DNA of 20,930 nucleotides from JBFWNZ01 sp050250795 (GTDB lineage Bacteria; Pseudomonadota; Alphaproteobacteria; UBA8366): positions 1 through 20,930 of the forward strand of contig JBFWNZ010000022.1 of the NCBI GenBank assembly GCA_050250795.1, written 5' to 3'. The notes beneath the pieces were generated by a model. The model saw only the letters and a list, made by a program, of their open reading frames with translations. It was not told the origin of the DNA and did no database searches. Shown piece by piece: positions 8,003 through 14,225 of the stretch (position 1 is the stretch's first letter; the number at the start of each line of letters is the position of its first letter). Position numbers and translations under genes: made by a program.

Positions 8003-10051
8003 TTACAGCCCGGCCGCCAGTTCCGCGCCCTCGCGGATCGCGCGCTTGGCATCGAGTTCGGCGGCCAGACGCGCGCCGCCGATGAGGTGGGTCTCGACCC
8101 CCGCCGCCTCCAGCGCCGCCTGCAGGCTGCGGTCGGAATCCTGACCGGCGCACAGGACGACCGTGTCGGCCGGGATGACGCGGGCCACCGGCTTGCCCTC
8201 GGCGTCCGGCACGGTGATATGCAGCCCGGCATCGTCGACCCGTTCATAGGTCACGCCGGCCAGCGTCTCGACGCCCGCATCGGCGACCGCGGCGCGATGG
8301 ACCCAGCCGGTCGACTTGCCGAGCGTCGTGCCGAACCGGCCGGCGCTGCGCTTCAGCATCGTCAGCGTGTGGCGCGGCGCGTGGTGCTTGCCGCCGCCCG
8401 CGGCCAGGCCGCCGGGCTGCGCCATCTCCATGTCGATGCCCCACTGCGCGGCAAAGGCATCGGCCTCGTAATGCGAGCGCGAGCCGCGCTCCAGCAGATA
8501 GAGCGCCATATCGAAGCCGATGCCGCCGGCACCGACGATCGCCACCCGCTCGCCGACATCGTGCCAGCCCATCAGCACGTCGACATAGCTGGCGACGCTG
8601 GGATGGTCGATGCCGGGGATGTCGGGGATGCGCGGGATCACGCCGGTCGCCAGGATCACGGCGTCGAAGCCGCCCGCGATCAGTTCCGCCGCCGTCACCC
8701 GCTTGCCCAGCCGCACCTCGCAGCCGGCATCGGCCAGGCGCCGGGCATGATAGTCCACGCTCTCCTGGAACTCCTGCTTGCCCGGCACGCGGGTCGCCAG
8801 ATTGAACTGGCCGCCCAGCCGGTCGGATGCCTCGAACAAGGTCACCTTGTGCCCGCGTTCCGCCGCGACGGCTGCCGCCGACAGCCCGCCCGGTCCGCCG
8901 CCCACCACCGCGATGCGGCGCGCCGCAGCGACGGGAGCGTAGTTCAGTTCGGTCTCGTGGCAGGCGCGCGGGTTGACGAGGCAGGTCGAGACCTTGTGCT
9001 CGAAATAATGGTCCAGGCAGGCCTGGTTGCAGGCGATGCAGACATTGATGGCCGCCGCGTCGCCCTTCTCCGCCTTGGCGGCAAAGGCCTCGTCGGCAAG
9101 GAAGGTGCGCGACATCATCACCATGTCGGCCTCGCCATCGGCGATCACCCGCTCGGCCGTCGCCGGGTGGTTGATCCGGTTGCTGGCCGCCACCGGAATG
9201 GCGACCGCGTCGGCGATGCGCTTGGTCGCCCAGGCAAATCCGGCGCGCGGCACCGCCTGGGCGATGGTCGGCACCCGCGCCTCGTGCCAGCCGATGCCGG
9301 TGGTCAGCAGGTCGGCCCCCGCCGCCTCCACGCCCTTGGCCAGTGCCACGATCTCGTCGCCCGTCATGCCGCCCTCGACGAGGTCGAGCGCCGAAATCCG
9401 GAAGCTGACGATAAAATCCGTCCCCGCCTGGGCCCGCGTGCGCCGCACCGCCTCGGTCGCAAAGCGCATCCGGTTCTCGAACGCACCGCCCCACTCATCC
9501 TTACGGTGGTTGGTGCGGGCACAAAGGAACTCGGTGATGAGATAGCCCTCCGACCCCATCACCTCCACGCCGTCATAGCCGGCCTCGCGCGCCAGAACGG
9601 CCGCGCGCGCATAGTCGTCCAGCGTGCGTTCGATGTCCTCGGCCGTCATCTCGCGCGGCGTCTCGCGGTTGATCGGCGAGCGCAGCGCGGTCGGCGCGAC
9701 GCTGTTCGCGTGATAGCCATAGCGGCCGGCATGCAGAAGCTGAAGCAGGATGCGGCTGCCCGCATCATGGACCGCCGCCGGGATGATCCGGTGCGCCTTG
9801 GCGTCCTCGGCGGTCGACATCTCGATCCGCTCGGCGATCAGCCAGCCTTCCCGGTTCGGCGAGAAGCCGCCCGTCACCATCAGCGGGCAGCCCTGCCGCG
9901 CGCGCGCCGCGTAGAAGGCGGCCAGCCGCTCCAGCCCATGCTCGCGCGCCTCCAGGCCGGTATGCATCGAGCCCATGATCATGCGGTTCGGCAGCGTCGC
10001 ATGGCCGACCTGGATCGGCGCGAACAGATGCGGATAGTGCGGATGGGCCAT
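8003..10051 (-). CDS. fadH: NADPH-dependent 2,4-dienoyl-CoA reductase
   Basis: Reduces 2,4-dienoyl-CoA to enoyl-CoA so that unsaturated fatty acids can enter beta-oxidation, in the cytosol. The 682-residue length fits FadH (671 in E. coli). The N-terminal old-yellow-enzyme barrel carries FMN, with Tyr170 and His256 at the positions of the E. coli proton donors Tyr166 and His252. The [4Fe-4S] motif is C338-x2-C341-x3-C345-x11-C357 (VCIACNQACLDHYF), spaced as in E. coli. The FAD domain begins at VVGGGPGGLSAA (382) and a second dinucleotide motif is VGAGGIGFDMA. It could instead act on another enone, since close paralogues exist. It is divergent from the flavodoxin-like oxidoreductase gene; GAGGG lies about 10 bases before the ATG. 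Confidence 0.92.
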   Translation of the reverse strand: MAHPHYPHLFAPIQVGHATLPNRMIMGSMHTGLEAREHGLERLAAFYAARARQGCPLMVTGGFSPNREGWLIAERIEMSTAEDAKAHRIIPAAVHDAGSRILLQLLHAGRYGYHANSVAPTALRSPINRETPREMTAEDIERTLDDYARAAVLAREAGYDGVEVMGSEGYLITEFLCARTNHRKDEWGGAFENRMRFATEAVRRTRAQAGTDFIVSFRISALDLVEGGMTGDEIVALAKGVEAAGADLLTTGIGWHEARVPTIAQAVPRAGFAWATKRIADAVAIPVAASNRINHPATAERVIADGEADMVMMSRTFLADEAFAAKAEKGDAAAINVCIACNQACLDHYFEHKVSTCLVNPRACHETELNYAPVAAARRIAVVGGGPGGLSAAAVAAERGHKVTLFEASDRLGGQFNLATRVPGKQEFQESVDYHARRLADAGCEVRLGKRVTAAELIAGGFDAVILATGVIPRIPDIPGIDHPSVASYVDVLMGWHDVGERVAIVGAGGIGFDMALYLLERGSRSHYEADAFAAQWGIDMEMAQPGGLAAGGGKHHAPRHTLTMLKRSAGRFGTTLGKSTGWVHRAAVADAGVETLAGVTYERVDDAGLHITVPDAEGKPVARVIPADTVVLCAGQDSDRSLQAALEAAGVETHLIGGARLAAELDAKRAIREGAELAAGL

Positions 10052-10077
10052 TTGCGGGAATCCCTCGACTTATCGCT

Positions 10078-10097
10078 GCACGTCCCGTGCTGGACGT
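10078..10097. promoter_or_regulatory. Nested palindromes in the divergent fadH/quinone reductase spacer
   Basis: The 127-base divergent spacer holds a 13-base palindrome GCACG-TCC-CGTGC (10078-10090) that overlaps a second inverted repeat ACGTCC-CGTGCT-GGACGT (10080-10097). The latter touches the -35 element of the rightward promoter. Position and symmetry suit a dimeric repressor or activator of both genes; no regulator gene lies nearby. Confidence 0.4.
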
Positions 10098-10125
10098 TGC
10101 CAAGCCGGGGCGGCTCGCGGATGAT
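10097..10125 (+). promoter_or_regulatory. Probable sigma-70 promoter of the flavodoxin-like oxidoreductase and isomerase pair
   Basis: TTGCCA (10097-10102) is separated by 17 bases from GATGAT (10120-10125). The first matches the -35 consensus at five of six bases, the second the -10 consensus at four of six. The leader to the ATG at 10179 would be about 45 bases. Confidence 0.5.
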
Positions 10126-10178
10126 CCGGCAGCATCCGTTTCGATGCCCCTCCGCCGCGACCGCCCGAGACGTGTAGC

Positions 10179-10847
10179 ATGAATGTCCTGATCGTCCACG
10201 CGCATCCGGAACCGCAAAGCTTCAATGCAGCCATGACGCATACGGCGGTCGCCGCACTGACCGCGGCGGGGCATACGGTCACGGTCTCCGACCTCTACGC
10301 CACGGGCTTCGACGCCTCTTCGTCGCGGCGCAACTTCGCAACCGTCCACGATGCCGGCCGCCTCGACCTCCAGGCCGAGGAACTCCATGCCAGCGCATCG
10401 AACGGCTTCGCCGCCGATCTGGAGGCGGAGATTGCCAGGCTCGAAGCCGCGGACCTGACGATCTTCCAGTTCCCGCTGTGGTGGTTCGGGCTGCCGGCCA
10501 TCCTCAAGGGCTGGGTCGACCGCGTCTTCGCCAAGGGCCGCATCTATGCCGACCGCGAGATGTATTCGCGCGGCCGCCTGACGGGCCGCCGGGGCATGCT
10601 GTCGCTGACCACCGGCGGCATCCCGCGCAGCTACACGCCCGAGGGGTATATCGGCGACATGGACGCGATCCTGAAGCCGATCCATCGCGGCATCTTCATG
10701 TTCGTCGGGATGGACGTGATGGCGCCGCAGGTGGTCTATGGCCCGGCCAAGGTAACGGCCGAGGAACGCCAGGCCGCGCTCGACGCCTGGGCCGCGCGGC
10801 TGCATGGGATTGCAGAGGAAGCGCCGGTCGAGATCGGCCGGTTTTAA
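10179..10847 (+). CDS. NAD(P)H:quinone-type oxidoreductase, flavodoxin-like fold
   Basis: A 222-residue FMN/FAD flavoprotein of the NQO1/KefF/MdaB group, which passes two electrons from NAD(P)H to quinones and related electrophiles in the cytosol. The N-terminus VLIVHAHPEPQSFN (residues 3-16) is the flavin phosphate-binding loop. FQFPLWWFGLPAILKGWVDRVF (about 93-114) is the flavin-ring loop and helix typical of the family, and LSLTTGG with the following Tyr-containing loop completes the site. The start at 10179 is preceded by GAGACGTGTAGC, a modest ribosome binding site. It is divergent from fadH and is followed after 11 bases by the isomerase gene, so both are probably one operon with a role in aromatic or electrophile metabolism (inference). 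Confidence 0.92.
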   Translation: MNVLIVHAHPEPQSFNAAMTHTAVAALTAAGHTVTVSDLYATGFDASSSRRNFATVHDAGRLDLQAEELHASASNGFAADLEAEIARLEAADLTIFQFPLWWFGLPAILKGWVDRVFAKGRIYADREMYSRGRLTGRRGMLSLTTGGIPRSYTPEGYIGDMDAILKPIHRGIFMFVGMDVMAPQVVYGPAKVTAEERQAALDAWAARLHGIAEEAPVEIGRF

Positions 10848-10858
10848 GGACGCCACGC

Positions 10859-11452
10859 ATGAAGCACGTCGACTACTACTTCACCCTCTCCTCGCCCTGG
10901 ACCTTCCTCGGCCATGCGCGCTTCCGGGCGATTGCGGCCCGGACGGGTACGGAGGTCGCCTACCGCCCGGTCGATTTCGGGGTGATCTTTCCGGAATCCG
11001 GCGGCCTGCCCCTGCGCAAGCGGGCACCGCAACGCCAGGCCTATCGGCTGATGGAACTGCGCCGCTGGAGCGCATATCTCGGCATCCCCATGATCATCGA
11101 GCCGCGTTTCTTTCCGGTCGACGACAAGCCGGCGGCACGCTTGCTGATCGCGGCGCAGCAGGCCGGACAGCCGGTCGACCTGCTGACGGGCGCACTCATG
11201 GCCATGGTCTGGCAGAAGGAGCGCGACCTGTCGGCGGACGACACCCTCATCGACGCGGCCACGCTGGTCGGCCTCGACGGCCCGGCCCTGCTCGCCGCCA
11301 GCAAGCAGCCGGCCGCGCAGGCGACCCATCAGGCCTATACCCAGGAGGCGCTGGCGCGCGGCGTGTTCGGCGCCCCGACCTTCGTCTATCGCGACGAGCT
11401 GTTCTGGGGCCAGGACCGGCTGGACTTCCTGGAGCGCGCGCTGCTGGCCTAG
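10859..11452 (+). CDS. 2-hydroxychromene-2-carboxylate isomerase family (DsbA-like fold)
   Basis: A kappa-class glutathione-transferase-like isomerase of 197 residues. Characterised members interconvert 2-hydroxychromene-2-carboxylate and trans-o-hydroxybenzylidenepyruvate in naphthalene breakdown, using glutathione. The N-terminus DYYFTLSSPWTFLG contains the active-site serine region (SSPW). LPLRKRAPQRQAYRLMELRRWSAYLG and the C-terminal GVFGAPTFVYRDELFWGQDRLDFLE are diagnostic. No other naphthalene genes are here, so the true substrate is open. AAGGA lies eight bases before the ATG. The stop codon TAG (11450-11452) lies inside the CTAG target of the mobile element that begins at 11454; the protein itself appears complete. 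Confidence 0.93.
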   Translation: MKHVDYYFTLSSPWTFLGHARFRAIAARTGTEVAYRPVDFGVIFPESGGLPLRKRAPQRQAYRLMELRRWSAYLGIPMIIEPRFFPVDDKPAARLLIAAQQAGQPVDLLTGALMAMVWQKERDLSADDTLIDAATLVGLDGPALLAASKQPAAQATHQAYTQEALARGVFGAPTFVYRDELFWGQDRLDFLERALLA

Positions 11453-11453
11453 A
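11448..11453. repeat. Left target-site duplication (CCTAGA)
   Basis: CCTAGA directly precedes the left inverted repeat and matches TCTAGA after the right end at five of six bases. IS481 of Bordetella is known to insert at NCTAGN and to duplicate six bases. It contains the isomerase stop codon. Confidence 0.75.
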
Positions 11454-11476
11454 TGTTTAGTCTCGGGGTTTGATGG
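11454..11476 (+). repeat. Left terminal inverted repeat
   Basis: Begins TGTTTAGTCTCGGGG and continues TTTGATGG. It pairs with 13085-13106 with one gap and three mismatches. The TGT terminus is typical of IS481-family ends. Confidence 0.8.
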
Positions 11477-11509
11477 TGCATTGATTTCCATGGATTGGAA
11501 GGATGCGCT

Positions 11510-11700
11510 GTGGGCCGGATTCTCACGGGGGCGCCACGACGACAGCGGCGATCTGTCGAGCGATACAGCATAGTCAAGAGAGCCTGAGGGCACTGGCCAA
11601 ACGCTACGGGATCAATCCCAAGACCGTCGCGAAGTGGAAAAAGCGAACCTTGGTCGCGGATTTGCAAACCAGCGCCAAGGCGCCGCGTTCGACGATTTTA
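11510..11700 (+). pseudogene. IS481-family transposase, N-terminal remnant with frameshift
   Basis: After a GTG start at 11510 the first codons read M/V-G-R-I-L. One base is then missing between about 11524 and 11532, since the expected His-Gly-x-Ala-Thr-Thr-Thr continues in another frame. From 11533 the frame reads ATTTAAICRAIQHSQESL, then RALAKRYGINPKTVAKWKKR, the helix-turn-helix head of IS481-family transposases, and VADLQTSAKAPRSTIL. Recognisable homology stops at about 11700, some 65 residues into a protein of roughly 310-320; the DDE catalytic domain is absent. It is therefore a dead fragment. Family assignment is from recalled sequence similarity. Confidence 0.8.
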
Positions 11701-11846
11701 AAATGGGAAAAATTAGGCCGTTCGGCGGACAAGACTCCGAAGAGCAGGTCAGAAGCTATATATCGAATTGGGGGTGCGCGTTCGTGGCCCGTTCTTCAGT
11801 CTCGATCCTAATCGAAACAAGACAGATACAGCGGCCAGTTCTGGGC
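11701..11846. other. Unassigned spacer inside the element
   Basis: This stretch separates the transposase remnant from the stop of the passenger gene at 11847. I see no gene, RNA structure or further transposase homology. It marks where transposase sequence is replaced by unrelated DNA. Confidence 0.4.
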
Positions 11847-12434
11847 TTACACCGCGCTCATTCTCATACTGCCGAAGAGGCGCAACTGATCGATATAACG
11901 CTTCGCCGCTCGCTTTGCCTCTGCCCGGCTCAAGCCTTCGGCCCGCATGCGTTTTACGGTGCTCTTGAGGAACATCTCGTCCCAAGCTTCCTGAAAGCCA
12001 GTGTGTGGGATTTCCAGAAGGATTTTCGCGGCCTCGGGATTATCAATGAACCGATTGCCTTCTCGCCCGCCCTGGAGGTAAAGCGCTTTGGCAAGGAGCA
12101 CCTGATCCACGAGGGCAGCATGCCTCAGAATATCGAATTCCACGATCATCACGATCTCCATGGGCTTCGTGAAGATCAGGAACAGATGGACTGTCCCGTC
12201 CGATCCCTCAACGTGTCCCCATTGAGAAGTAACGTCCCCTGACGGTAGATGTTGGTGGACCCGGATCAATTCTTCCAGATCAGGTCGCTTGCTGGTTTCT
12301 AGAATGAGAAGAGGGATGAGCCGTCCGTCACCTATGAGGCCGCTAGCTATGGCCGCATCACCGACAATCCGTAGGGGCGCGGCCTCATGCTTACCGGCTA
12401 CGTTGATCACCCTCGGTCGCGGTTTCGCGGGCAT
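11847..12434 (-). CDS. Passenger gene B: uncharacterised 195-residue protein
   Basis: Not recognised. I chose the ATG at 12432-12434 (MPAKPRPRVINVAG) over the longer frame to 12482 because GGAG lies seven bases upstream, inside the end of passenger gene A. The product looks like a mixed alpha/beta soluble protein: a central segment with alternating strands (VHLFLIFTKPMEIVMIVEFD), then a helix-rich portion HAALVDQVLLAKALYLQGG, and a basic C-terminus rich in Arg and Lys (KRMRAEGLSRAEAKRAAKR). No membrane segment, signal or catalytic motif is visible. Codon use is less GC-biased than in the flanking genes, consistent with acquisition. The 44-base overlap with gene A and shared strand suggest the two are made and act together. 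No function is assigned. Confidence 0.7.
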   Translation of the reverse strand: MPAKPRPRVINVAGKHEAAPLRIVGDAAIASGLIGDGRLIPLLILETSKRPDLEELIRVHQHLPSGDVTSQWGHVEGSDGTVHLFLIFTKPMEIVMIVEFDILRHAALVDQVLLAKALYLQGGREGNRFIDNPEAAKILLEIPHTGFQEAWDEMFLKSTVKRMRAEGLSRAEAKRAAKRYIDQLRLFGSMRMSAV

Positions 12435-12954
12435 TCTTATGCTCCGGCACAATAATGGCCTCAGCAACGACTTCAACACCATGGCTATCGACTAGCGATA
12501 CAGCATACCGTTCAATCTTGGCGTTCTGCAAAAGGGCTTTCTCGACATGGAAGAAGCACCAACCCAAGCTTGCTTGATGTGCATCAATACGTATTGGCAC
12601 ATCAAGTAGCGGAGAACCAATGTCCTGATGACTACCCGCGTCAGCAGGTATCTTGACCGTCATCTGCATTCCGGATGGGGTGGAATAGGATAGATGCAGA
12701 TTAATCTCTGCAAGAGCGTTATCGCTGTCTGATGTGTTTCTCAATAAAAGGTGGAACGCATATCTTCGATAGGTGCCATTGGCGCCATTCTTATAATAGC
12801 GATCCTGCATATAGACCGATAGCTTTGGCTTTCGGCGTTCTTCCTGCGCCTCTGCCAGCCGCGTCGCCCGTCGCGACGCAAGCAAGCTAAAGAGTGAAAC
12901 AACAAGGGCGCATAGCGCAAATGCGGCATTCGCGATGTTGACCCAGAGTTCCAT
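12391..12954 (-). CDS. Passenger gene A: uncharacterised membrane-anchored 187-residue protein
   Basis: Not recognised. The N-terminus has one strong hydrophobic helix (about residues 5-27, VNIANAAFALCALVVSLFSLL). It is followed by a basic, charged stretch (ASRRATRLAEAQEERRKPK), which by the positive-inside rule puts the bulk of the protein in the cytoplasm. The remainder has the alternating pattern of a beta-sandwich: LSVYMQDRYY, YAFHLLLRNTSDSDNALAEI, MQMTVKIPAD, WCFFHVEK, YAVSLVDSHGVEVV. A promoter-like sequence lies at 13029-13057. The ribosome binding site is weak. Its end overlaps the start of passenger gene B by 44 bases. Base composition differs from the surrounding core genes. Start alternatives were not evident. 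No function is assigned. Confidence 0.7.
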   Translation of the reverse strand: MELWVNIANAAFALCALVVSLFSLLASRRATRLAEAQEERRKPKLSVYMQDRYYKNGANGTYRRYAFHLLLRNTSDSDNALAEINLHLSYSTPSGMQMTVKIPADAGSHQDIGSPLLDVPIRIDAHQASLGWCFFHVEKALLQNAKIERYAVSLVDSHGVEVVAEAIIVPEHKNARETATEGDQRSR

Positions 12955-13028
12955 GCATCGACGCTACCACATGCCACAGTCCGACCCGGCCCCAAGAGCA
13001 TTCTCTTCTCCGAGCGAAGAGCTTTCAA

Positions 13029-13057
13029 AGGATACGCAAGGTAAAAGGGTAATTCAA
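13029..13057 (-). promoter_or_regulatory. Probable sigma-70 promoter of the passenger genes
   Basis: On the minus strand, TTGAAT (13052-13057) is followed after exactly 17 bases by TATCCT (13029-13034); each matches four of six consensus bases. The spacer is unusually A/T-rich for this window. It sits next to and partly in the transposase C-terminal remnant and would give a leader of about 67 bases before 12954. Confidence 0.5.
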
Positions 13058-13103
13058 CCCAAGCACTTTCAACATTGACCCGACCCGTCAAACCCGGGAG
13101 TAA
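13056..13103 (+). pseudogene. Probable C-terminal remnant of the IS481-family transposase
   Basis: The plus-strand frame reads NPSTFNIDPTRQTRE then TAA, with the stop inside the right inverted repeat. This has the spacing of the usual IS481-family C-terminus (x-P-x-x-F-x-I-x-P-x-x-Q). A stop codon lies two codons before it in frame, so the reading is interrupted. The match is short, hence moderate confidence. Confidence 0.45.
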
Positions 13104-13106
13104 ACA
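13085..13106 (-). repeat. Right terminal inverted repeat
   Basis: On the minus strand it reads TGTTTACTCCCGGG then TTTGACGG, the counterpart of 11454-11476. Confidence 0.8.
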
Positions 13107-13112
13107 TCTAGA
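13107..13112. repeat. Right target-site duplication (TCTAGA)
   Basis: TCTAGA directly follows the right end and matches the left copy CCTAGA at five of six bases. It contains the stop codon of the LLM oxidoreductase (CTA at 13108-13110 on the plus strand). Confidence 0.75.
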
Positions 13113-14085
13113 TCAGGTCCGCCAGCAGCGGCCGGACCTCCTCGGCGAACTGGCGCATCTGGTCGGGGCGCTCCTCGACTGTGCCCAGGAAGTCGAGCAC
13201 CAGATGCCGCACGCCGGCGGCGTGGAAGTCGCGCAGCCGGGCGGCCACGTCCTGGGCCGTGCCGATGGCGGCATAGCGCTGGGCGGCCTTGCGGAAATCC
13301 ATGTTGTAGCGGTGGCTGAGCATGTCGGTCGCGAAATCCAGCGCCTTGTCATAGCTGGAATCGATCCGCGCATAGAGCAGATGCCCGGTGCCGAAGCGGC
13401 TGAAACCGCGCCCCTCCGCCGCCGCCGTGGCCGCGATGGTCTCCAGCCCTTGGCGATACATCTCGGGCGTCACGACATAGGACATCCAGCCATCGGCCAG
13501 CCGTGCGATGCGGCGCAGCGCCTGCGGCTGCCGGCCGCCGCACCAGATCGGCGGACCGCCCGGCGTACGCGGCACCGGCGCCAACTGGATTTCCGGAAAG
13601 CGGAAGAACCGCCCCTCATGCGAGACCGCCTCGCCGCTCCACAGCTTGCGCAGCATCTGGAGCGACTCCGTCATGCGCGCGCCGCGCTCGGCCACCGGCA
13701 CGCCGCAGGCCTCCCACTCGCGCGGGAACTCGCCGCCCAGCCCGACGCCGAACACGAAGCGGCCATCGGTCAGATGGTCCAGTGTCGCCACCTGCTTGGC
13801 CACCGTCACCGGGTTGCGCAGCGGCAGCAGATAGACGCAGCTGCCGACCGTCATGCGGCGGCTGATGACGGCGGCCTGCGCCATCTGGATCAGCGGGTCG
13901 AGGATCGGCAGCGGAAAGGCGATGTGGTCGCCGGTCCAGACGGAATCGAAGCCCAGCCGATCCGCCAGCTCCACCACCACCGCGCAGTCGTCGATGGTCG
14001 GCCGCCAGTTCGGGTCGGTCGGTTCGGCGATGCGCTGGATCGTCTGGAGGCCGAATTTCAGCGTCGGGTCCAGGGGCAGGTCCAT
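13108..14085 (-). CDS. LLM-class flavin-dependent oxidoreductase
   Basis: A luciferase-like TIM-barrel protein of 325 residues, using FMN or F420-type flavin; the substrate is unknown. Family marks are FDSVWTGDHIAFP near residue 45, the strand-loop TVGSCVYLLPLRNPVTVAKQVATLDHLTDGR with FVFGVGLGGEFPREWEACGV (about 80-130), SHEGRFFRFP and PIWCGGRQPQALRRIARLADGW. The frame is open to 14145, but the ATG at 14083-14085 is chosen because GAGGAGG lies six bases upstream, the best Shine-Dalgarno in this block. Its stop lies in the CTAG duplicated by the mobile element, so it once ended back to back with the isomerase gene. A REP-like repeat lies upstream. Confidence 0.92.
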   Translation of the reverse strand: MDLPLDPTLKFGLQTIQRIAEPTDPNWRPTIDDCAVVVELADRLGFDSVWTGDHIAFPLPILDPLIQMAQAAVISRRMTVGSCVYLLPLRNPVTVAKQVATLDHLTDGRFVFGVGLGGEFPREWEACGVPVAERGARMTESLQMLRKLWSGEAVSHEGRFFRFPEIQLAPVPRTPGGPPIWCGGRQPQALRRIARLADGWMSYVVTPEMYRQGLETIAATAAAEGRGFSRFGTGHLLYARIDSSYDKALDFATDMLSHRYNMDFRKAAQRYAAIGTAQDVAARLRDFHAAGVRHLVLDFLGTVEERPDQMRQFAEEVRPLLADLI

Positions 14086-14142
14086 GGGCGTCCTCCTCGG
14101 GTCGGAACGGTCGGAAGAAACAGCCCGCCAGCCGCCGGGCCG

Positions 14143-14199
14143 CATCCTTCGTCAAGCTCAGGATGAAGCCCTCGTGCTGAGCCTGACGAAGCACGAGGG
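14143..14199. repeat. REP-like double hairpin
   Basis: Two adjacent hairpins: CATCCT/AGGATG (14143-14148 and 14160-14165), and a 10-base perfect stem CCCTCGTGCT/AGCACGAGGG (14169-14178 and 14190-14199). Their loops are near inverse copies, TTCGTCAAGCTC and GAGCCTGACGAA. This arrangement and wording resemble interspersed palindromic repeats common in alphaproteobacteria. It lies between the 72-residue protein gene and the LLM gene and may also end or stabilise transcripts. Confidence 0.7.
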
Positions 14200-14225
14200 C
14201 CGGGCATGCTCCGCGCTGGCGGCCG

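Larger units (their letters stand above)
11454..13106. mobile_element. IS481-type element with transposase core missing and two passenger genes
   Basis: A 1653-bp segment bounded by imperfect terminal inverted repeats, TGTTTAGTCTCGGGG... on the left and its inverse ...CCCGGGAGTAAACA on the right, with 19 of 23 aligned positions identical. The flanking sequences are CCTAGA and TCTAGA, fitting the NCTAGN target and six-base duplication known for IS481. The left end encodes the broken N-terminus of an IS481-family transposase; the right end seems to encode its last codons. In place of the transposase core there are two minus-strand genes (11847-12954). Ordinary IS481 members are about 1.0-1.1 kb. 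The interior is visibly less GC-rich than its neighbours. It can no longer move by itself, but could be moved by a related transposase. Confidence 0.8.

Noticed and set aside
8087..10177. A 696-codon plus-strand frame opposite fadH
   Set aside because: The minus-strand frame encodes a complete FadH with correctly spaced cysteines; the plus frame has no domain.
11634..12242. A 202-codon plus-strand frame across the island
   Set aside because: It starts inside the transposase remnant in the wrong frame and runs antisense to passenger gene B, which has a proper ribosome binding site.
12741..13091. A 116-codon minus-strand frame at the right end of the island
   Set aside because: It overlaps the start of passenger gene A in another frame, spans the promoter-like site, and has no ribosome binding site or recognisable domain.
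11453..13107. Considered as a prophage or integron cassette
   Set aside because: No integrase, attC-like site or phage structural gene is seen; the inverted repeats and CTAG duplication point to an IS481-type transposition instead.
14143..14199. Considered as a tRNA or CRISPR-like repeat
   Set aside because: There is no cloverleaf and no regularly spaced repeat-spacer pattern; only two hairpins.
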